This document shows, one piece after another, positions 32,776 through 40,941 of a stretch of DNA of 64,000 nt. Source of the stretch: JABWBD01 sp040768665 (lineage in GTDB: Bacteria; Planctomycetota; Planctomycetia; Pirellulales; Thermoguttaceae). Position 1 is the first letter of the stretch; every line of letters starts with the position of its first letter. The translations under genes and the position numbers were made by a program. The notes under the pieces were generated by a model, which did not search any database, was not told the origin of the DNA, and saw only the letters and a list, made by a program, of their open reading frames with translations. The DNA lies in assembly GCA_040768665.1 (NCBI GenBank), contig JAXGMN010000025.1, positions 124,001 to 188,000 on the forward strand, read 5' to 3'.

Positions 32776-34278
32776 ATGCCGTTTACCATGGATCGCCGTA
32801 CTTTCTTGGGAGCCACGGGGAGTCTGCTGTTGGCGGGCGGGGTGGCGGCGCGGCCGCTGCGTGCGGCCGAGGAAGCCGGATGGCCGAAGTTGCCGCCGAT
32901 CCGGGTCTATGTGGTCTACCTGGGACTCGGAGGGGCCTGGCCTAAGCCGGACTTCGATGCCCCGAAGGAGATCAGGGAGAAGTTTACGCCCTATCTGAGC
33001 GAGGTGGAGAAGCGATTGGGCGACGTTCAATTCGTCGGCGGGGAACTGATCGCGAACCGCGCGAAAGCGGCCGAGGAGCTGCTGCCGAAGATCGCCGAGT
33101 CGCAGGCGGACGCCATTCTGGTGATTCACCTGGCTTTCGGCAACGCGGAGCCGTTCAAGATTTTTTCGGACACGGGCAAACCGGTGGCGATCTACTCGCA
33201 ACCATTCAGCGGACACGACTGGATGTATGTGCCGCGGCTGCAGCGACAAGGGGCTCGCCTGGTGCTGGCTCCGTCGCGCGAGCTGGCCGAGATCGACCGG
33301 CTGGCGGCCTTGCTGCGAGTGCCGCAACGGATGAAGCAGTCGAAAATCATCCTCATGGGCAATCCCGGCTGCGCGGCGGGGACGGCCGCGGCTTGCGATT
33401 TCCAGCGGGTCCGGGAGACCCTCGGCCCGGAAGTGATCCAGATCACGCCCGCCGAATTCGTGAAGATCCACGAATCGATCGATTCCGACGCGGCCGAACG
33501 GGAAGCCCAGGAGTACTGGATTTCCCAGGCCAAGGAAATCGTGGAGCCGACCCGGGAGGAGATCGTCAAGTCGTGCAAGACGTACCTGGCAATGAAGCAG
33601 ATCATGCTCGAGCACGGAGCGCAGGCGATTACGGTCAAATGCCTGGGCGGGATCCCGATCCAATCGCTCGGTTATCCGTGCCTCGGGTTTGCCAAGCTGT
33701 TGGACGAGGGGGTGGTCGGCGCGTGCGAAGCGGACATGGACTCCACGCTGACCATGCTCATGTTTCTCTATGCGTTCGGCCTGCCGGGGTTCATCACCGA
33801 CCCGCTGATCGACACGTCGAAGAATGCGGTGATCCACGCGCACTGTGTTGCGCCAACGAAGATGGGCGGGCCGTCATCTCCACGGCTGCCGTTCAGCATT
33901 CGCAGCCACCGGGACGACAACCGGGGCGCATCGCTCGAGGTCTTCATGAACCAGGACATCGGCAAGAAAGTGACCTGGGCCAAGATCGCCAATCTCGACT
34001 CGATCCTGCTGGCGACGGGCACGATTTGCGAGGTCTGCGATTTTGACGACCGCGGTTGCCGCACGCAGGTGGTTACCGAGGTGGACGACGCCCGCGCGAT
34101 GTTCGAGAAGTGGGGCGCGGGTGTTCTGCCGGACGGGATGATGGCGCTCTTGCACCGGGTGCTGTTCTACGGCGACCACGCGAACAACGTGGAGGACCTC
34201 GCGCATCTGCTGGGGCTTCGGGTGCTGGTCGAGGGTCGAGATATGGTCGAGCCGCTTGCGGCGGAAACGCCGGCGTGA
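32776..34278 (+). CDS. Tat-exported L-fucose/arabinose isomerase-like protein
   Basis: The 500-residue product has a Tat signal (MDRRTFLGATGSLLLAGG, ending LRAAEE). The fold resembles fucose/arabinose isomerase-family sugar proteins, with segments such as VKCLGGIPIQSLGYPCLGF, GACEADMDSTLTMLM and a C-terminal RSHRDDNRGASLEV. Cytoplasmic relatives interconvert aldoses and ketoses using Mn. Export of this copy suggests a role in external polysaccharide breakdown or a binding function; the reaction is not established. ATG 32776 has GGAAAGGGA upstream, and an in-frame ATG 12 bases later also keeps the Tat motif. The next small gene starts within or just after its stop. Confidence 0.7.
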   Translation: MPFTMDRRTFLGATGSLLLAGGVAARPLRAAEEAGWPKLPPIRVYVVYLGLGGAWPKPDFDAPKEIREKFTPYLSEVEKRLGDVQFVGGELIANRAKAAEELLPKIAESQADAILVIHLAFGNAEPFKIFSDTGKPVAIYSQPFSGHDWMYVPRLQRQGARLVLAPSRELAEIDRLAALLRVPQRMKQSKIILMGNPGCAAGTAAACDFQRVRETLGPEVIQITPAEFVKIHESIDSDAAEREAQEYWISQAKEIVEPTREEIVKSCKTYLAMKQIMLEHGAQAITVKCLGGIPIQSLGYPCLGFAKLLDEGVVGACEADMDSTLTMLMFLYAFGLPGFITDPLIDTSKNAVIHAHCVAPTKMGGPSSPRLPFSIRSHRDDNRGASLEVFMNQDIGKKVTWAKIANLDSILLATGTICEVCDFDDRGCRTQVVTEVDDARAMFEKWGAGVLPDGMMALLHRVLFYGDHANNVEDLAHLLGLRVLVEGRDMVEPLAAETPA

Positions 34279-34304
34279 CTGCAAACGGAAGAAGACTCGC
34301 GGTA

Positions 34305-34583
34305 ATGGACGCGGACGATTGGGAGGCGCTGGTCGACTGGGTGGAAACGCTGGAAGACCGGCAAGCGGTTCGAGAGGCCGCGGAAGATCTCAAGGCAGCC
34401 GGCGGGTGGGCTGATAAAAACTTGATAAAAACGGGGACAGGCACCGCAACTAATAGTGGTTTAGCTAGAGCGACCACACAAGATGTTGCGGAGCCAGTCC
34501 CCGTTTTTATCAGCCCAGCCGGCGGGAGTCGCCAGCGCGCCGGATGGGTGCGATGGGAGACGGCTGCTGTAGAGATCCAGTGA
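34305..34583 (+). CDS. small antitoxin-like protein carrying an in-frame palindromic insertion
   Basis: The 92-residue frame starts MDADDWEALVDWVETLEDRQ and continues VREAAEDLKAAGG. This acidic helical pattern resembles small antitoxin-like proteins often found in planctomycetes and cyanobacteria. It is then interrupted by a 40-codon insertion (repeat element at 34407-34517 plus one 9-bp target copy) and resumes with SRQRAGWVRWETAAVEIQ. The insertion contains no stop and is a multiple of three, so the frame survives. ATG 34305 follows GGAAGAAG; a GTG at 34275 overlapping the upstream stop is an alternative. No partner toxin is evident; the next gene is a Uma2 nuclease. Confidence 0.55.
   Translation: MDADDWEALVDWVETLEDRQAVREAAEDLKAAGGWADKNLIKTGTGTATNSGLARATTQDVAEPVPVFISPAGGSRQRAGWVRWETAAVEIQ
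34407..34517. repeat. palindromic mobile repeat R1 inside a coding gene
   Basis: The 111-bp element is bounded by perfect 15-bp inverted repeats (TGGGCTGATAAAAAC at 34407-34421, complement at 34503-34517). It is flanked by 9-bp direct repeats GCCGGCGGG (34398-34406 and 34518-34526), as expected for target duplication. The core has GGGGACAGGCACC and GGAGCCAGTCCCC. It adds 120 bases in all and stays in frame with the host gene. Confidence 0.75.
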
Positions 34584-34705
34584 GCCAATATGAGCTCTTC
34601 CATGCCTCGGAAGAAGGCGGGATGCACGCTTGCTATCCCCCACCCGGGCAGGTAGGATGAGACGTAGAGGCGTGTTACGAAGGAACCGATAGGCTGGGGC
34701 TATCC

Positions 34706-35407
34706 ATGTCTGCGACCATCGAGATCGAGTTGGGCACTCCGCCCTTGGAGGTCGGCGACCGGCTGACCCGCGCGGAGTTCGAGCGCCGTTGGAAGGTTAT
34801 GCCCGATGTCAAGAAGGCGGAACTGATCGAAGGAGTCGTTTACATGCCCACCGCCGTACGCTACCGGAGGCACGGCCTTCCCCATACGGTTTTGAGCCAC
34901 TGGCTGCAATCCTATGTTTTGGCCACACCGGGGACGGAGGCAGCCGACAACAGCAGTATCCGCTTGGACAATGACAACGAGCCCCAGCCGGACCTGCTTT
35001 TGCGGCTGGATCGTTCCCTTGGCGGCCAATCGTGGGAGGACGACGAGGGGTATCTCCGGGGCGTTCCGGAACTAACGGCCGAAATCACCGCCAGCAGTGC
35101 GTCCTACGATCTCCATCAGAAGCTCCAGGTGTACCGCCGGCATGGTATCCGAGAGTACGTGGTGTGGCGGACGTTCGACATGGAGATCGACTGGTTTGTA
35201 CTCCGCGAAGGCAATTACGAACGGCTTGTCGCGGATGCCGAGGGCCTGTTGAAGAGTCTGGTATTTCCGGGGCTCTGGCTCGACGCGACCTCGTTGTTGC
35301 GCAACGACCTGGCTGCCGCCGTCGCTGCCGCGAACCGCGGTCTGGCCAGCCCGGAACACGCCGAGTTTGTCTCGCGACTGCAGGAAATTCGCGGTGAGAG
35401 GGCGTGA
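34706..35407 (+). CDS. Uma2-family (DUF820) PD-(D/E)XK nuclease-like protein
   Basis: The 233-residue product shows the family pattern. It has a substrate-binding start (EFERRWKVMPDVKKAELIEGVVYM), Asp in EPQPDLLL (near residue 93), Glu in ELTAEITASS (near 113), and a downstream Lys in the segment LHQKLQVYRRHGIREYVVW. These make up the PD-(D/E)XK active-site set. Uma2 proteins are abundant in cyanobacteria and planctomycetes, usually in many copies, and their biological role is unclear. ATG 34706 is the first in-frame start. It stands alone between two palindromic repeat elements. Confidence 0.85.
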   Translation: MSATIEIELGTPPLEVGDRLTRAEFERRWKVMPDVKKAELIEGVVYMPTAVRYRRHGLPHTVLSHWLQSYVLATPGTEAADNSSIRLDNDNEPQPDLLLRLDRSLGGQSWEDDEGYLRGVPELTAEITASSASYDLHQKLQVYRRHGIREYVVWRTFDMEIDWFVLREGNYERLVADAEGLLKSLVFPGLWLDATSLLRNDLAAAVAAANRGLASPEHAEFVSRLQEIRGERA

Positions 35408-35461
35408 GGTCCAGCGTTCTGTGAATCCGAACCGAGCGATTTTCTGTGCCTAATTTAGAGG

Positions 35462-35554
35462 CCCTAACAAAACGGGGACTGGCTCCGATCCAAGTATTCG
35501 CAAAACACGGAGAATTGGCGTCTTCGCGAGGTGCCTGTCCCCGTTTTGTTAGGG
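35462..35554. repeat. palindromic mobile repeat R2
   Basis: A perfect 18-bp inverted repeat (CCCTAACAAAACGGGGAC at 35462-35479 with its complement at 35537-35554) bounds a 93-bp element. Its core words (GGACTGGCTCC and GGTGCCTGTCC) are the same as in R1 but in the opposite orientation. The right arm contains the TAA stop of the membrane protein gene at 35549-36133, so the element supplies that gene's end. Confidence 0.75.
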
Positions 35555-36133
35555 TCTCTTACGGTCAGGAAAGGGCACCAGCCAGCGGGCGATGCGCCGG
35601 CCGGGGAAACGTCCTCGCCTGACAAACTCCTCGTAGGTACCTCCGCGGCGGCTCAGCCAGACGCGGTTGGCCAGGACAAACGTCAACTCGGCATTCTGGC
35701 GGCGAAGCGGCAGAAGATAGGCCGCGTAGCCGAGCCAAGGAATCGCGGCGAGCAGCGCGACTCCAAGCGAGTGCACCCTGGCGCGATCGCGGTTTCCACG
35801 CACCGATTCAACCACCCGGTTGACCACAACCCACGAAACCCGGCTGATCGTGCCCAGAGGGATCGGTAGCACGTCGAAGGCGAAAACGGCGCTGATGGCG
35901 AGGTGCGCCCCGAGATGGGCCAGGACGTAGCGGGATCGCTCGATCTGCTGCGATAGGCTCGCTTGTAAGGCTCCGGCAAGCTCCTTGGAGATCGCACCTT
36001 CGGCCACCAGACGCTCCAAGGTCGCCGCCAACGCCTCGGGATCAAGGAGTTGCGCGGTGCTTCGAGCGATTGCTTGCTCAAGTGATTTCGGAAACGTATC
36101 GATCCCCTTTGCGTCACACGTGCTTGGGAACAT
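35549..36133 (-). CDS. hypothetical membrane protein
   Basis: The 194-residue product starts at ATG 36133 (an in-frame TTG at 36196 is the alternative). It has an N-terminal helical part (LDPEALAATLERLVAEGAISKELAG), a hydrophobic segment (LGAHLAISAVFAFDVLPIPL), an Arg-rich loop and a second hydrophobic segment (SLGVALLAAIPWLGYAAYLLPL), then a basic tail. I do not recognise the family. It is divergent to the ATP-grasp gene. Its final codons and stop come from repeat R2, so the original C-terminus may have been longer. Confidence 0.6.
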   Translation of the reverse strand: MFPSTCDAKGIDTFPKSLEQAIARSTAQLLDPEALAATLERLVAEGAISKELAGALQASLSQQIERSRYVLAHLGAHLAISAVFAFDVLPIPLGTISRVSWVVVNRVVESVRGNRDRARVHSLGVALLAAIPWLGYAAYLLPLRRQNAELTFVLANRVWLSRRGGTYEEFVRRGRFPGRRIARWLVPFPDRKRP

Positions 36134-36255
36134 CTTGGAAGAAAGGAAGAGGACTTTGCCGCGATTGCCGAGGCTGAATTGACGCGTTGGTGGCAAGCCG
36201 GTATCCTCAGGGGGGCTTCTATCGGGGAATAGAACTCTATCCTCCCAGGCAATCC

Positions 36256-37599
36256 ATGGGTAGTCAAGAAATTACCCCTCGGCGCACGATCTTGCTGACC
36301 GAGGGCTCGAGTATTTCGGCGCGGCAGGTGCTCTATGGTCTGGGGGCAAGGCACACGATTGATATCGTCGACCCTGCCCCGCTTTGTCAGTGCCGATTCT
36401 CGCGCTACGTCCGTCGCTGGTATCGGTGTCCCGTGTTCTCGCGGGAGCCGGAGTCGTATTTGTCGTTCCTTTTCGAGCGCTTGCGAGCGGAACACTACGA
36501 CGTCCTGCTGCCGACACACGAGCAGGTGTTCCTCTTGGCGCATTTTCGGGACGAATTGCAGCAATACACCGGTGTGGCGCTGTCGGACCCCGAAGCCATG
36601 GACCGGTTGATGAGCAAGGCGCGTTTTATTCGGTTGCTGGACGAGCTTGGACTCCCCTACCCGCCCACGGAAGTGGTTCGCGATCGGGCGGAAATGCTCC
36701 GGCCTCGGGGATTCCCGTTCTATGTGAAGTTGGCATACAGCACTGCGGGCGAGGGAGTTCGATTTGTGCGCGACGCGGACCGCTTGCGGCAAATCGCCGA
36801 CGAGTTCGAGTCCGCAGGATGGCTCGATGGCCGTGCGGAAATCCTCCTTCAGACGCCGGCGACTGGCAACAAGCGGGCGGTAACCGCCGTATTCCAGCAC
36901 GGTAATCTGGTGGCCTCGCATTGTGTCCAGTCCAAGGCGATCGGTGTGGGCGGATCCGGCATGGCGGAGGTGAGCGTTGCCCATCCCGAGGTCACCGAGC
37001 CGCTGCGGCTCGTCGGATTGCATCTCGCCTGGCACGGCGCAATCTGTCTGGAATACTTCTACGACCCGGCGGGCCGCGGCGTCCAATTCATCGAGTGCAA
37101 TCCACGGCTCGCCCAGGCGAGCAATGCCTGGCTCAGCGGCGTCAACCTCGGCGAGCAGTTGGTGCAAGTCTCCCTGGGCCGGAAAGTCGCGCCGTTGGCG
37201 CCCGGCCACATCGGCGTCCACTCGCACGAGGGATTCATGATCCTGATGGCGAGAGCGCTTGAAGGAGCCGGGCGTGGGCGGCTGCTCGCGGAAATCGGGC
37301 GAGCCTGGCTGCGACGAGGCATGTATCGAGACAGCCAGGACGAACTGACCCGGCCTCGCGACGACCGGTTGAGCTTCTTGCCGTACCTGGGCATATCACT
37401 CCTGTTGCTGGCCAGACCCCGCGCCGCCCAGTGGCTGATCACGCGAACGGTGAAGAACTACTCGCTCCACCAGGCGGCTGTGCAGTCAATCCGCGAGCTA
37501 CGGCCCGTCCAGGAGGTATTCCACGGCCCTGCTCATCCAACCGCGGTGCCAGCAGTGCCAGGTGAGGCTTCCGACGTCGTTAACGTGCGGGATTCCTAG
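36256..37599 (+). CDS. ATP-grasp family ligase
   Basis: The 447-residue product has an N-terminal Rossmann-like part (RRTILLTEGSSISARQVLYGLG; YDVLLPTHEQVFLLA). An ATP-grasp core follows: KARFIRLLDELGLPYPPT, then FYVKLAYSTAGEGVRFV with the Lys and the glycine-rich lid, and the metal site EYFYDPAGRGVQFIECNPRLAQ (E..N-P-R). Such enzymes join a carboxylate to an amine or thiol with ATP; the substrate cannot be told. The in-frame ATG at 36187 is possible, but 36256 begins the conserved core. The last 34 codons overlap the 3' end of the convergent esterase gene on the other strand. Confidence 0.8.
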   Translation: MGSQEITPRRTILLTEGSSISARQVLYGLGARHTIDIVDPAPLCQCRFSRYVRRWYRCPVFSREPESYLSFLFERLRAEHYDVLLPTHEQVFLLAHFRDELQQYTGVALSDPEAMDRLMSKARFIRLLDELGLPYPPTEVVRDRAEMLRPRGFPFYVKLAYSTAGEGVRFVRDADRLRQIADEFESAGWLDGRAEILLQTPATGNKRAVTAVFQHGNLVASHCVQSKAIGVGGSGMAEVSVAHPEVTEPLRLVGLHLAWHGAICLEYFYDPAGRGVQFIECNPRLAQASNAWLSGVNLGEQLVQVSLGRKVAPLAPGHIGVHSHEGFMILMARALEGAGRGRLLAEIGRAWLRRGMYRDSQDELTRPRDDRLSFLPYLGISLLLLARPRAAQWLITRTVKNYSLHQAAVQSIRELRPVQEVFHGPAHPTAVPAVPGEASDVVNVRDS

Positions 37600-38370
37600 C
37601 TCGGTCATCAGGCGGGCGGTGGCCCGAAGGTGCGGCCGCAGCAGGCTGTAGCCCATGAGAAACAAGCGTGGCGGCCCGCCCCGCAGTACCGGCGCAGCGC
37701 TGCGGAGCAGGCTCGACATGCGGTAGTTCTCGAAATTCGCGGGGTCACCGAGGATCGAGCCGAAACCGAACCGGGGCCTGTTCATCGCCAGCGGCGAATC
37801 CCAGGCCAAGGCGCGACCGAAACGGTCCGGATTGCGCAACAGCAACGAGAAGGCGCCATAGCCCGATTTGCTGAATCCCAAGAGCAATCGCCCTGCCGGC
37901 GACACGACCGTGGGGTACAGGAGTTCGATCGCAGGTACGACCACTCTGCAAAAATAGGTCTCCTGCCAGACTCGGCAATTGGAGGAGTGATCGCAGTACC
38001 AGGGTACATCGGAAAACGTGGGGGCCGCGAAAATCGTGCCTTTCGTCTCCGCGACGCCCAGTGACTTCACGGTCCTCAAGCCGTCGCCGTAAAAGGCACC
38101 GCTTTCCGCCTCGCAAGGCAATACGTAGACGACGCGATACCGCGCGGTCGACGAGTAGTCGGTAGGCAAGAGCACACGAATGTTGGTCGTGGTGCGTTGA
38201 TAGGCCGACTCCACCGTATAGACCGCAAACCCGTTCCGATCGCTCGTCGGTCCCCAGAACCGGCTCCCTTCGGCGTTCGGGATCTCGACAAACTGCCGAC
38301 CCGCGTGGCGAGGCTGATTCCCCGCGGCTGCTGCCGGGCAGGAAATGAGGTCGGGCGTAGCTCCGTTCAA
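37498..38370 (-). CDS. putative esterase (alpha/beta hydrolase)
   Basis: The 290-residue product matches the esterase D/putative-esterase fold. It has a nucleophile elbow GFSKSGYGAF (Ser in GxSxG), an upstream RYRVVYVLPCEAESGAFYGDG and a C-terminal His in LTWHCWHRGW. TTG 38370 is the start: it overlaps the methyltransferase stop as TTGA and has GGAAGGAAG upstream. An apparent longer frame would lie wholly inside the upstream gene. It is the last gene of a four-gene operon and hydrolyses an unknown ester. It overlaps the convergent ATP-grasp gene by 102 bases. Confidence 0.75.
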   Translation of the reverse strand: MNGATPDLISCPAAAAGNQPRHAGRQFVEIPNAEGSRFWGPTSDRNGFAVYTVESAYQRTTTNIRVLLPTDYSSTARYRVVYVLPCEAESGAFYGDGLRTVKSLGVAETKGTIFAAPTFSDVPWYCDHSSNCRVWQETYFCRVVVPAIELLYPTVVSPAGRLLLGFSKSGYGAFSLLLRNPDRFGRALAWDSPLAMNRPRFGFGSILGDPANFENYRMSSLLRSAAPVLRGGPPRLFLMGYSLLRPHLRATARLMTELGIPHVNDVGSLTWHCWHRGWMSRAVEYLLDGP

Positions 38371-39155
38371 CTTTTCTTCCTTCCCGTCGTGATCGTCTTG
38401 GACAGGTACGGAAACGAGACGACCGCTCCGAAGAGGCCCGCGGCCGCTCCGATGGCAAAGAGCGGAGGCCAGTAATATCCGCCCATCAATAGCGCGGCGG
38501 CGGCCCAGAGCCAGTACCGCCCGCATCGGTGGTATGCCTGAGAGGCCGGAAGCTGCCGGATGTCCTCGAGGCCGGCCTCTTGGAAAAGCGTCCGGAAGCC
38601 GCTTCTGGAAAGCGAATTGACCTGCGGCGCATAGAGTCCCTCGATCCAGTTCCACACCTTGTGGCCGACCAGCGGGAACGGAAGCACGTGGCCCGTGATA
38701 TCGGCAATGTGGATCGTGCCGCCTTTCTTGAGCACTCGCACCATTTCCTGAACGGCTTTGCGCTGATCGGGAAAGTGGTGAAACGCATTCATCACCGTTA
38801 CGTGATCGAAGGTCTCGTCATCAAAGGGTAGCTGGTTGGCATCGGCCACCTGGAATTCGAGATTCGGAATACCATCGGCCTTCGCCACGGCTTCCTCGAT
38901 CATCTTGTCCGAGAGATCCACTCCGGCAAGCCTTCCACGATCACTGGTGGCTGCCATCGCTCGCAAGGCTTTGCCCGTCCCGCAGGCAACGTCCAGGATG
39001 TTATCCGTCGGCCTGGGATCCACCGACCGAATGGCTTCCCGGTAGACCGTGGAAAACCAGCCGTCCAACGGGCCGCCTTCGTAGGTTTTCGCCCACCGCG
39101 AAAAGAAGGCGATCGTCTTTTGCTGCTTCCTGTCTGGTCGAGTCCCGACGCTCAC
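38367..39155 (-). CDS. class I SAM-dependent methyltransferase with C-terminal membrane anchor
   Basis: The 262-residue product has the SAM-binding motif ILDVACGTGKALRAMA, the acidic residue in LAGVDLSDKMIEEA, and VADANQLPFDDETFDHVTVMNAFHHFPD. This is like UbiE/Methyltransf_11 enzymes. After residue ~205 two hydrophobic segments (YWLWAAAALLMGGYYWPPLF; AIGAAAGLFGAVVSFPYL) should anchor it to the membrane, which is unusual for the family. The start is GTG 39155, overlapping the upstream stop as GTGA with GGAGAAG before it. The methyl acceptor is unknown; the membrane tail suggests a lipid-like substrate. Confidence 0.8.
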   Translation of the reverse strand: MSVGTRPDRKQQKTIAFFSRWAKTYEGGPLDGWFSTVYREAIRSVDPRPTDNILDVACGTGKALRAMAATSDRGRLAGVDLSDKMIEEAVAKADGIPNLEFQVADANQLPFDDETFDHVTVMNAFHHFPDQRKAVQEMVRVLKKGGTIHIADITGHVLPFPLVGHKVWNWIEGLYAPQVNSLSRSGFRTLFQEAGLEDIRQLPASQAYHRCGRYWLWAAAALLMGGYYWPPLFAIGAAAGLFGAVVSFPYLSKTITTGRKKS

Positions 39156-39877
39156 TCCGCTTCTCCGCTGTTCGCTGCCAGGCGAGAGAAGATCTCTTCC
39201 GCCCGTTTTCGGTTTACGATTCCACACACGCAGGGCTTGGCAATGTCGGCAGCGGCATCCCGGGCCGTCATTTTGCCCTTGCGAATCTGTTCCACCAGGT
39301 GCTTGACTCGGCGTGATCCCACCAGGCCATGACCGCACATCGTAATCAGGGACAGTTCATCTTCCGAGGGGAGCAAATCCACGGTCCCGAAGAGATCGAG
39401 ACTGTGGAGATACGTGTGCTCGGTGAGCCCCGCCTCCTGGCAGCAGGCATGAATGTCCTCGGCGAGCCCGGATAATACCACGGAGATCGGATAGCCCTCT
39501 TGCTGGTTCCTGCTCCGCCACTGGCCCGCAAGATCCTTGACCAGCGTCTTGACCGTGTCCATGTCCGTGTAGACGGCGCTGATTCCCGAGCGGGTGTGAG
39601 CAAGAATCCAAAGCACGAGCCGGTTGGTGAACTCGGGACGCCGCTTGTGCAGCGCCTCCAGCAGCACCTGGCCCACTCCGAGGTTGGGAATCGTGATCTC
39701 CGTGAAGTCACGGAAGATGAAATTCTCCGGCGCATAACGGAACACTTTTGCCGCCAATTCCGCCATCGCCCGCTTGATGCCCTTCCGGTGGTAATACCCC
39801 TTCGGGATCATCGCGATGAGGCACAGTTCCTTGCAGCAGGAGGGAACGAGACCGCGTCGTTGCGAAGTATGTGTCAT
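39152..39877 (-). CDS. unknown Cys-containing protein of the ferredoxin operon
   Basis: The 241-residue product is not one I can name. Conserved-looking features are a paired CC in DIHACCQEAG, then MCGHGLVGSRRVKHLVEQIRKG and AKPCVCGIVNRKRAEEIF near the C-terminus. The Cys and His could hold a metal or an iron-sulfur cluster. ATG 39877 overlaps the ferredoxin stop (ATGA), and its own stop overlaps the methyltransferase GTG, so the genes are translated as one unit. A role with the ferredoxin in electron transfer or cofactor chemistry is inference from this coupling. Confidence 0.65.
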   Translation of the reverse strand: MTHTSQRRGLVPSCCKELCLIAMIPKGYYHRKGIKRAMAELAAKVFRYAPENFIFRDFTEITIPNLGVGQVLLEALHKRRPEFTNRLVLWILAHTRSGISAVYTDMDTVKTLVKDLAGQWRSRNQQEGYPISVVLSGLAEDIHACCQEAGLTEHTYLHSLDLFGTVDLLPSEDELSLITMCGHGLVGSRRVKHLVEQIRKGKMTARDAAADIAKPCVCGIVNRKRAEEIFSRLAANSGEAE

Positions 39878-40614
39878 TTGCCGTTCTTCAAAATCCCTCG
39901 AGCCATACCCAGATTGACCTTGACGTTGGGAATGCTGTGAATATCGGCTCCGAACACCTCACGGAGCCGCGCCGCGCCTTCCTGATCCGCACGGACCGCC
40001 AGGCAGACATTGAACACCGTCTGGATCTCGTCGTCGAGTTCGCCGAGGATCGTCATCAGGTGTCCGGCGGCCGTTTCCGGCACGATAAACTCCAGCAGAC
40101 ACGAGACAACTCTCTCTCCCAGGACTTCCCGTTTCAGGGAGCCGACAGCGGGGTCCTCGATCAGCGACTTCACGGGATTATTGTCCGTGATCGAATACCC
40201 GTGGGCGGCGAACTTCTTGACCACCCGCTCCGCCTCCGATAAACGGGTACCAAGCACCGGCCGGCCGACTTCGATGATCACACCGATCATCCCTTCCGGA
40301 TAGGTATCCTGGCTGTCGTTCGTCTTCATCTCCTCCGTGCCGCGGCCATACACCTGCGTATTCTTGAACTTCGCCAACGGATTGCTGAACAACGCCCGGA
40401 GAGTACGCGGCCAGGTCAACTGCCCCGGATGAATGGCCTGCTTCGGACAGATTCGCGAACGAGTACACACTCCGCACTCGGCGCACTCGTCGGGGTCAAT
40501 CCATACCCTTCGCTGTTCGGCAAGGATCGCGTTCATCGGACAGATGGTCACACACTGCCTGCATCCCCCACAGCGCGAGGGGTCAATATACGTGTGCGGG
40601 TGTTTCTTCTTCAT
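39874..40614 (-). CDS. 2[4Fe-4S] ferredoxin-domain protein, first gene of a four-gene operon
   Basis: The 246-residue product begins with two [4Fe-4S] motifs, CGGCRQCVTICP and CAECGVCTRSRICP (residues ~12-55). A linker follows, then a domain of about 150 residues (PEGMIGVIIEVGRPV, ITDNNPVKSLIED, VIPET-like ECLLEF segments) that I do not recognise. ATG 40614 opens the ferredoxin part; the frame upstream is non-conserved. It likely transfers electrons for the operon's unknown reaction. The operon order is ferredoxin, unknown Cys protein, methyltransferase, esterase, all with 4-base overlaps. Confidence 0.8.
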   Translation of the reverse strand: MKKKHPHTYIDPSRCGGCRQCVTICPMNAILAEQRRVWIDPDECAECGVCTRSRICPKQAIHPGQLTWPRTLRALFSNPLAKFKNTQVYGRGTEEMKTNDSQDTYPEGMIGVIIEVGRPVLGTRLSEAERVVKKFAAHGYSITDNNPVKSLIEDPAVGSLKREVLGERVVSCLLEFIVPETAAGHLMTILGELDDEIQTVFNVCLAVRADQEGAARLREVFGADIHSIPNVKVNLGMARGILKNGK

Positions 40615-40858
40615 CGTGTTCAAATTGGTATTGCCACGGACACTTCTGGCGCGGGATGATAAAATAGGCGACTGGCTCCGCAAGCCCTTGTATGTTTGCG
40701 CCAGTAGCCCACTATTACACGTGGTGCAATCCCCATTTGCCGTGGGGCCACTGCCTTCCGCTAGCCCGATCGACGCGACTGTGAAATTCGCTCAACAGGG
40801 GGCGTGGGATAAGCCTGGACCTGGGCCATGTTTTTTTTCGACCGAATGGGCGTTTTTC

Positions 40859-40887
40859 TTGATACTATAGGGGCTATGGGATAGATA
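40859..40887 (+). promoter_or_regulatory. possible sigma-70 promoter
   Basis: TTGATA (40859-40864) and TAGATA (40882-40887) are separated by 17 bases and resemble -35 and -10 boxes. They would give a leader of about 45 bases before the small zinc-ribbon gene at 40942. Promoters in this phylum are poorly defined, so this is only a match to the general consensus. Confidence 0.35.
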
Positions 40888-40941
40888 TGGTATATAAGGA
40901 GGGGCGAAAAATCTGTCATTTTGCCGTGAGAGGGGTGCATC

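Noticed and set aside
34407..34517. R1 as an intrinsic terminator
   Set aside because: The stem is inside an open reading frame and flanked by target duplications, which fits a mobile repeat better.
35683..37227. 514-codon minus-strand frame
   Set aside because: It is a shadow of the ATP-grasp gene and runs on into the membrane-protein region in the wrong frame.
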